This document shows positions 57,699-64,000 of a DNA stretch of 64,000 nt, one piece after another. The stretch comes from Glebionis coronaria. Its lineage: Eukaryota; Streptophyta; Magnoliopsida; Asterales; Asteraceae. Both the position numbers and the translations under genes were made by a program. Under the pieces are notes generated by a model. It searched no databases. It had not been told where the DNA came from and saw only the letters and a list, made by a program, of their open reading frames with translations. The stretch's first letter is position 1. Each line of letters starts with the position of its first letter. The stretch is taken from positions 31,197,580 to 31,261,579 of the forward strand of contig CM046881.1 of NCBI GenBank assembly GCA_025667525.1. The letters run 5' to 3'.

Positions 57699-57887
57699 GT
57701 CTCCCCCTATTTAAATATAAATATAGCTAGATCTATCTAAGTTAAGGTAAGTGAGTTAATAGCTTCTTCTTACTCATAACAGATCTAAACAAACATGCCT
57801 CATGATTTTATTCATACTTAAAGAAAATTACAATTACATTACAAAAGTGAAATAAAATGTGAAGGTAAAATCGGGCTGTGAATTTCT

Positions 57888-60154
57888 TCAATAGTCATCA
57901 TTTTTAATCTTTTCTTCAGCTTCAGCTATGTCCAATCTGTTATCCAATTCTGCCTGCAAAGCTTTTGCAAACACCTTGGAATACTCTGTGTTAATCTTGA
58001 GTCCCTTCTTGAGATAAAGCAGCTGAATTGTTGATGCTAAGCCAAGCTCATCTTCTCTTTGAAATGCATACTGGCAAGCTCTGTTCATGAATGCCATGCC
58101 TCTTTCAGGCTCTGTATATGTCTGACCATCAACAGGGCCAACTATACCATTTGGTAGGATCAAATCCCTGTGCATTCCATCCACTTGAACATCACAAAAG
58201 TTTCCTTAACAAGTTGGGAAACTCCTCTTCTTTTCTTACCAGTCTTTGGGTGTTCTTGTTCAAAAAGCTGTGGTGGGGATCTATCTTGAGTTTGGCAGCC
58301 GTTTCTTTGATCTAGGTAAACTTGGCCTTAAGAGTATTAAGCAGAAGAAAATTAGCCTGGCCAGTCCTTTTGGCAGCTAAGGCTTCAAGTTCAAACCATT
58401 CAGATAACCCAAGTGTCTTTAGCCTAAAGTCCTCAAACACATTCATGTTACCCTGTTGGTTGTCTCTCCACAAAACCATCTGTGGTGTGTTGGTGGACTT
58501 ATGTATTGTATACTTGAACTTGGTTATCTTGCCAGGAGCATACCTGTTGTTAACGCAGGCATCATAATCAGCTTTGACTTTTCTTAGTGCCTCTGCGCGT
58601 TTAACTTCCATTTCCCTCAACCTTTGTCTCTGCTTCTCCCTTTCAGATGGAGTCATCTTCCTCATAGTAGCTTCATTCAATTCTTTGGCTGTCTTGAGTT
58701 CATTCAGTCTTTTGAGTTCCTCAGCCTGTTTCTCAATTTCTTTAGGGGTTAAAGGATTCTCATTGGAAGGTGTAAAGGTTGAAAATTGGGAAATGTCTGT
58801 GGTGGATCCTCCTCTCTCTAGCATCGCAGCTATCTTCTTTAGTTTTGTTTCTGTGTCAGACAAAACTATCTCTTTTCCTTTCTTTGAGACAGAGGATTCC
58901 ACACTTATCTTTTTAAAAACTTCAGCTCTTTTGATAAACACTGTCTGAGCCTGAGTTTGTATTGCTTTGGGAAGGGAGCCAACAGTGAACTTTAGCTTCT
59001 TGGCAGCTGGTTCACCATCATCCCCAGACTCGCTGGTGTTAACCAAAGTCAGGGACTTTGATGAGTCAGCTCCATCTTGATTCTGTTGCCCCCCTGAGTG
59101 TCATCCTCATCATCAAATATGGTAACAAGTGTGATGACTTGGAGGGGGACAGGTGAAATGGTGTTGTCAGCTGATGTTGAGCCTTGTTTAGCAGATTCAA
59201 GGTTAAGCATTGTCTCCTTATCCCCCTCACGTTCATGTGGTCTATGTAGACGTTTGGATGAACGTGTTTGAAAGTGCCTTGCAATCTATTCAACATAGGC
59301 AGCCATAGCACGTTGCCTTTTCCTTGAAGCCCTGGCAATCTTCAGCAGAAGGTTGTAGTTTCCATTAGTATTACCCTGAACGCATTAACAATGAAGTTTG
59401 CATGACGGTATTGCCTGTTGCGAATAGCTTCAAACTGTCTGTGCATAGTCAGCTCATGTTCATGGAATAAGGCAGGGAACTCTAAGTCAATTGCATCCTT
59501 GATTCTTGTGGATAGGTGACTAAGTCCTTGTGCTACACCTTTTCGTGCACCATCCCTGATTGGTTCAGTAACTGCCTCAGCAACAGCCTTTTGTATGATC
59601 CCTGGAAATGTGACAGTGAAGTTGTGCATTTCAGACTTGATCACATCCAGCTTCCTTAATAAGCGTTCAATGTCAGACTGATGATGAACAGGTTGAAGAT
59701 TATGAATGTTGAGGTTTTGTTGAGCATAATCATCCCCCCTTGGTAGAAGATCAAAGTTGGTTTGGGCATGATGATCAAACATGAGAAATTCAGTTGTTGG
59801 ATCATAGGCTGGGCGTTGGAAGACTGTTGTTGTGGAGGTAGCAGAGTTGGGAGTAACAATAGCTTCCTTGGGAGGAGGAGTATCATTATCAGCTGGAGTG
59901 GACACAACTATTTCCTTGGGAGGAGAGACAGATTGCTGATCATCTTTTTCTTCTTTATCCTCCTCCTCAAACATCCCCTTAGGGATTTCATCTTTAGGCA
60001 TTGATTCAAGATCAGAGACATCATCCACGAATGACAACATTTCTTCTTCAATATTAAGCAGAGGCTCTTCGTCATTGGTTTGGTCTTGAATAATTATATC
60101 AGCCTCTTTCTCCGGTTGTACCTGGGATTCAGTGGCTGGCTGTACAATTTCAGC
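57888..60154 (-). pseudogene. G2 extra 3' ORF, exon 2 and C-terminus (frameshifted)
   Basis: Begins AEIVQPATES directly after the intron acceptor. Acidic Glu/Asp/Pro region, then helical DIERLLRKLDVIKSEMHNF and IRNRQYRHANFIVNAF, where a one-base shift occurs (about 59385). Further breaks: a stop in AAYVE(stop)IARHF, another frame change near 59080, and TAG at 58312-58314. The remaining frames (58312-59046 and 57888-58184) carry a Glu/Lys/Arg coiled-coil region and a C-terminal block GMAFMNRACQYAFQREDELG...LKINTEYSKVFAKAL that resembles the end of the B 3' ORF (3376-3663). Function unknown. Confidence 0.72.
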
Positions 60155-60989
60155 CTGCAAGTTGTTATAATTAGTAACAGGGAAAAAATAAGGGGAATGG
60201 TCGCCATTCGCTGTCCTAGAGAGGCTAAGGGTGATTACTCAGCCACTCCAAATGATAAATCCTTGTAATTCTTTTAAGTGTGAAAAATATATGGTTAATG
60301 ATCGCCATTCGCTGCCCCTAGGAAAGCTGAGTGTGATTATTCAGCCCCCCCAAAAGGTTAAAACCTTTGGGACTCTTTTGATTGTGAAACATATGTTGTT
60401 TAATGATCGCCATTCGCTGCCCCTAGGAAGGCTGAGGGTGATTATTCAGCCCCCCCAAAAGGTTAAGAAACCTTTGGGACTCTTTTAAGAGTGAAACATA
60501 TGTGGGTTAAGGTCGCTTGTTACACTGCCCCTAGGAAGGCTGAGGGTGATGATTCAGCTCCCCCTGAAAAGGATAAATCCTTTGGGATTCTTTTAAGGTG
60601 AAAAAGTTAAGGGTAAAGATCGTCTTATTACGCTGTCCCTAGAAGAGCTGAGGATGATTATTCAGCTCCCCTAAAAGTAAAACTTTTGGGATTCTTTTTC
60701 TGAGGGAACCAAGAGGCTGCGTGAAGTACAGCTGATCAAGGTTGAGACATGTGTGTATTCAGGTTGTTGTTAGCCTGAATACTCTCTAGAGGATGCAGGG
60801 TCATCGGGGTGCTTTACAAACACAAATGAATCATTCCCTGGTGCATAGACAGGGTGTACAGAAGTCTTAAAGAGTTCTAAGAGCATAGACAGACTTCTAT
60901 GGTTCGAGGATTACCCTAACTTCACCACTCTCTCATACAGACAATTGAGAGTGGCTGCTTGTGAACCTCTAAAAATGTACACTGATTAC
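60155..60989 (-). other. Predicted phase-0 intron in the G2 3' ORF
   Basis: Donor CAG|GTAATC at 60990/60989 and acceptor TTGCAG|GCTGAA at 60155/60154, with TACTAAT as branch-point candidate about 20 bases before the acceptor. Both flanking exons are in the same phase. 835 bases long, filled with tandem repeats; the exon 1 frame would otherwise stop 12 bases inside. Confidence 0.65.
60190..60710 (-). repeat. Five ~105-bp tandem repeats inside the intron
   Basis: The phrase GATCGCCATTCGCTGCCCC or a variant starts at about 60198, 60299, 60404, 60509 and 60617 (steps 101, 105, 105, 108). Each unit also holds GGCTGAGGGTGATTATTCAG and an AAAGGTTAA..CCTTTGGGA inverted repeat. The outer units are the most diverged. 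Confidence 0.92.
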
Positions 60990-62141
60990 CTGTGAGATAT
61001 CAGCTGGATTTGGCTGGTTTCCTGTTGTCTCAGCTGACTTTAAGACACTAGACCCCTGTTGTTGGTCAGCAGAAGTATCTGATTCCACATGAGTATCTGG
61101 AACAAAGGAGGTGTCTTGGCTCACAGTCTTCTTACCCTTGGCCTTAGCAACAGATTTGGTGTGGGAAGAAGATGGGTTTTTCTTCTTTTTAGGTTGTTGG
61201 CCAGTAGAAGCCTTGGACGTCATAGTGTGCTGCCCAGAGGTCAAAGACATAGACTTGCCAGACACACTAGAGGTAATCACCTTCTCATAAGAAGGGAGCA
61301 AGGACTTCTCAGCTGTTGGTTGTTTGTTGGCAACGTTCATCATATGAGAGGTGACAGGGACATCTTCAGCTCCAATTTCTTTGTAGATGGCACCTGTGAT
61401 GCAATAGGGCTTCAGAGCAGTCAAAGCAGATTTATGGTAGTTGTCTCCCAACAGGCTTTCAAAGATCAGCGACAAGAAGCGAACATAGCAGATATTCTTT
61501 TCCCTGACTTGGTTCCTTCCCTTCAGCTGTTCAACAAGGTTGGAGAAGAGAATGCTTCCAACATCAACATCAGCTCCCCAGATTAGCCCATAAGCTATAG
61601 ATTGATGGTTAAAGGACATTTGATCTTGGGATCCCTGCATTCCTCCCAGGGATTTAACAATGTGGGTGAAGAGGACACGCCACATAGGTGTAAAGTACTT
61701 AATCTTCAAAGGAGATTTCGAAAGGACCTCAACGGGTGTAAGAGCAGGGTTTATATCATGTAAGGGTTTGAGTGTGGCCAGGGCATTTTTAACAGCCTTT
61801 TTATCAACCACCTTAAGGCATTCATCACCATGTTTCAATCCAGCCACACTCGAGAAATCTTTAAGTGAGAAGGCAAAAGGGTGTTCATTGCAAGAGAGGC
61901 TAAAGGTTATGGTGTCATCAACTACTTCAGCAGAATACCAGAATTTCCTAAGGTATTCTTGGTAGAAGGTGGTTGGGGATTTGGTGAAGGCTTCACTTAC
62001 ATCACAGTTTTGCATGAAGTTTACCAGATCTGAGTAGGTGTCATTTGGAGCCTTGATCCATCCAATGGATTTGTTTGAGGCGAGGATGCTTTCGTTGAGT
62101 TTGAAGTTAACGTTTGTCGCCTTGGGAACGGGAAAAGCCAT
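60990..62141 (-). CDS. G2 extra 3' ORF, exon 1
   Basis: 384 open codons from ATG 62141 (MAFPVPKATNVNF) to the predicted donor. The N-terminal domain (residues about 20-270) has YLRKFWYSAEV, FAFSLKDFSSVAGL, FTPMWRVLFTHIVKSLGG, NHQSIAYGLIWG, SNLVEQLKG and YVRFLSLIFESLLG. These align in order with B's 3' ORF and with A ORF1. The C-terminal 110 residues are Ser/Lys/Gln-rich with KKKK runs (possible nuclear targeting). No catalytic motif. It lies 347 bases after pol and behind its own TATA box. A host-derived accessory or env-position protein is a guess. Confidence 0.7.
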
Positions 62142-62257
62142 GGATTCAAGGTCGAAGGTGAATGAAAATGGAGGATGGTTAAGAGAGAGAAGAACTTAGA
62201 GAGAGAAATAGATTTGTGAAATGAGAATGGTGGTGGGTGAGGAGAGACGAGAGACAA

Positions 62258-62264
62258 TATATAT
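62258..62264 (-). promoter_or_regulatory. TATA box before the G2 3' ORF
   Basis: ATATATA (minus strand GAATATATATTG) lies about 117 bases before ATG 62141, followed by pyrimidine-rich CT repeats on the minus strand (62175-62250) as in many plant leaders. The arrangement parallels the B 3' ORF promoter. Confidence 0.45.
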
Positions 62265-62487
62265 TCAAATAAGTAAACAGTTATTCAACCGCATTTAATG
62301 CAAAGTGGGAAAATGACTTCTCATGTGGGTCCCTTGACCTTTCAAAACTTATTTGTCTCCTCGTTATTCGAAAAATAAATGATTAAATATTTGAGAATGT
62401 TTTTTGCATTTACTTGGAAAGTAACTACCTAGTTTCATGTGAAAAACATTTAATATAGGATCAGTCATTTAATGAACAAATTTATTA

Positions 62488-63552
62488 TCAAGCCACAGGC
62501 TTTGAGATATTGAGCATCCCTAGCTCAGCAACTAGCCTGTTGAACGAAGGTTCAGCCAAAGGCTTTGTGAATATATCAGCTAGTTGCAGCTCTGTGGGAA
62601 CAAAGTGCAGCTCAATATCTCCCTTCATTATATGATCCCTGATAAAATGATACCTGATATCAATGTGTTTGGTACGATAGTGAAGAACAGGGTTGTTGGA
62701 TATGGCAATGGCGTTGGTGTTGTCACAAAAGATTGGCACTTTGTCATATAAAATTTCATAGTCAGCCAATTGACTTTTCATCCAGAGCACCTGAGCACAA
62801 CAGCTGGCTGCAGCGACATATTCTGCTTCAGCTGAAGACATAGCCACATAGTTTTGCTTCTTAGCACACCATCCAACCAATTTTCCTCCTAGGATTTGAC
62901 AGCTGCCTGAGGTGCTTTTCCTGTCAATACAGCATCCAGCATAGTCTGAATCTGAATAAGCCTTGAGATCAAAGCCTGATTCCTTGGGATACCATAGACC
63001 TAGGGATGGTGTTCCTTTGAGATACCTGAAAATTTTCTTAACAACCACTAAATGGGATTATTTTGGGTTAGCTTGGTACCTTGCACAGAGACATGTGGAG
63101 AATTGGATATCAGGACGACTAGCTGTCAGATACATGAGTGACCCAATCATGCCTCTATATAAAGTCTCATTAACAGAGACCCTGACTCATCAGGGCCCAA
63201 GTTGTTGGGTGGAAGCATGGAGCATTTCACTGATGCACAATCAGCTAAGTCATATTTTTTATGTAAATCCTTAACATACTTTTCTTGACAAATTGAAATT
63301 CCCTTAGGACATTGTTTAATTTGAAAACCCAAAAAGTAAGTTAATTCACCCATCATACTCATCTCATATTTCTTGGTCATTAATTTAGCAAATCGTTTAC
63401 TAAGATTGACATTTGTTGACCCAAAGATGATATCATCCACATAAATCTGCACAATGATGAAATCACTCTTATCCTTAAAGGTAAAGAGTGTTTTATCAAT
63501 AGAACCCCTGACAAATTTATTTTCAGTTAATAAATTAAAAAGAGTTTCATAC
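62488..63552 (-). pseudogene. pol: RT (3' part) and RNase H of G2, frameshifted and cut by H
   Basis: 63552-63147: [35 protein letters not shown] (active-site YVDD present), MMGELTYFLGFQIKQ and EKYVKDLHKKY. A one-base shift near 63185 moves the frame to [21 protein letters not shown], with a stop in PK(stop)SHL. RNase H resumes in 63048-62488: [37 protein letters not shown] and LADIFTKPL, ending LGMLNISKPVA with the native stop. Copia type, close to the SIRE lineage. The amino-terminal side is removed by the insertion at 63553. Confidence 0.92.
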
Positions 63553-64000
63553 TGTAAAACCCGTAAAAATAAGGTCATAATTTAAATTCTATTATTCAAT
63601 TATTTTGAAGTATTTTAGAACGTTAAATATTATTATGTTTAACGGTTTAAGTTGAAACCGATATTAAATATTATATTTTAATATTTTGACGAGTAACGAG
63701 GACTACTACTGATCGCGATACCGACGGATGCCAAAAATTTTATATTTTATTATTGATCGTTTCGATATTTAATACTTTCGACGATATCGTTTTAATTACG
63801 TATCGAGTCGTTATATTATTATTTTTCGTGTGCGTTTAAACTTTAAAAAAAAATATATTTTTACGAAACCCGAGTCCCGTAAATATTTGTAAAATTTACT
63901 AATAGTCATTTCCCGCTTTTTAACTAATATTTACATTTTGGACCAAAACTATCACAAATTGGCAAAAACTACCCTAACTCCACACTATATCTAACACTTC
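63553..64000. mobile_element. Element H: start of an unidentified LTR (truncated by window)
   Basis: The G2 RT frame stops abruptly and TGTAAAACCCGTAAAAATAA begins, a typical TG start of a plant gypsy LTR. The 448 visible bases are AT-rich with frequent TACG/CGTA words. No ORF and no second end, so orientation and family are unknown. CATAC precedes it as a possible target duplication. Confidence 0.5.

Larger units (their letters stand above)
56954..63552 (-). mobile_element. Element G2: SIRE-like copia element, 3' half, nested in G1
   Basis: On the minus strand: RT and RNase H (63552-62488), spacer with a promoter, extra 3' ORF with an intron (62141-57888), polypurine tract and 3' LTR (57698-56954). 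Its LTR abuts the truncated 3' ORF of G1. The simplest reading is that G2 inserted into G1, with TTTAG (56949-56953) as the left duplication. The RT is interrupted by H at 63553, and the 5' half lies outside the window. Confidence 0.75.

Noticed and set aside
60080..60488. Plus-strand ORFs across the 105-bp repeats
   Set aside because: Frames change between repeat units, and the region is explained as an intron on the other strand.

Overview
This is plant nuclear DNA made almost entirely of nested transposable elements. I found no host protein gene, tRNA, rRNA or CRISPR array. The retrotransposon families (a Gag-like protein with knuckles of the CxFCGNxPHYGYDC type, copia elements with a long extra ORF after pol, and chromovirus-type gypsy pol) are those typical of large, repeat-rich eudicot genomes. 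My best guess is Asteraceae, from family resemblance only.

The oldest layer is a minus-strand CACTA (En/Spm) transposase gene. Its middle survives at 51988-54899, and it already carries a 0.8-kb copia integrase fragment. Two retrotransposons landed in this gene. Element A (minus, from before base 1 to 51987) sits in the DUF4218 region. Element G1 (minus, from 54903) sits at the start-codon end.

Inside A is copia element B (2798-45691, minus, 526-bp LTRs, target duplication AGGTA). Inside B's extra 3' ORF is gypsy element C (3676-34584, plus, 3.5-kb LTRs, duplication AATGT). C carries two insertions. E (11823-22835, plus, duplication GTAAT) is a tandem LTR-body-LTR-body-LTR copia array in C's integrase. 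D (24183-31571, plus) is an Athila-like, gag-only element in C's 3' LTR. On the right, G1 is interrupted by a second member of its family, G2 (from 56954), and G2's reverse transcriptase is interrupted by the start of H (63553 to the window end).

B has the best-preserved polyprotein (gag, zinc knuckles, protease, integrase, RT, RNase H). C's pol is dead although its LTRs are nearly identical. A and D have no pol at all, so A, C and D presumably moved using enzymes from relatives. The extra 3' ORFs of B and G2 and the first ORF of A look like members of one protein superfamily.

The most interesting signals are short, element-specific sequence modules. B is peppered with arrays of a TCARCG motif on a 21-bp register, in its LTRs, spacers and coding regions alike. 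A carries a GGWACC hairpin with a compensatory base change in its LTR and upstream of each ORF, and at two sites it lies exactly 41 bases from a TATA box. G2's 3' ORF seems to have its own promoter and an intron built of ~105-bp tandem repeats.
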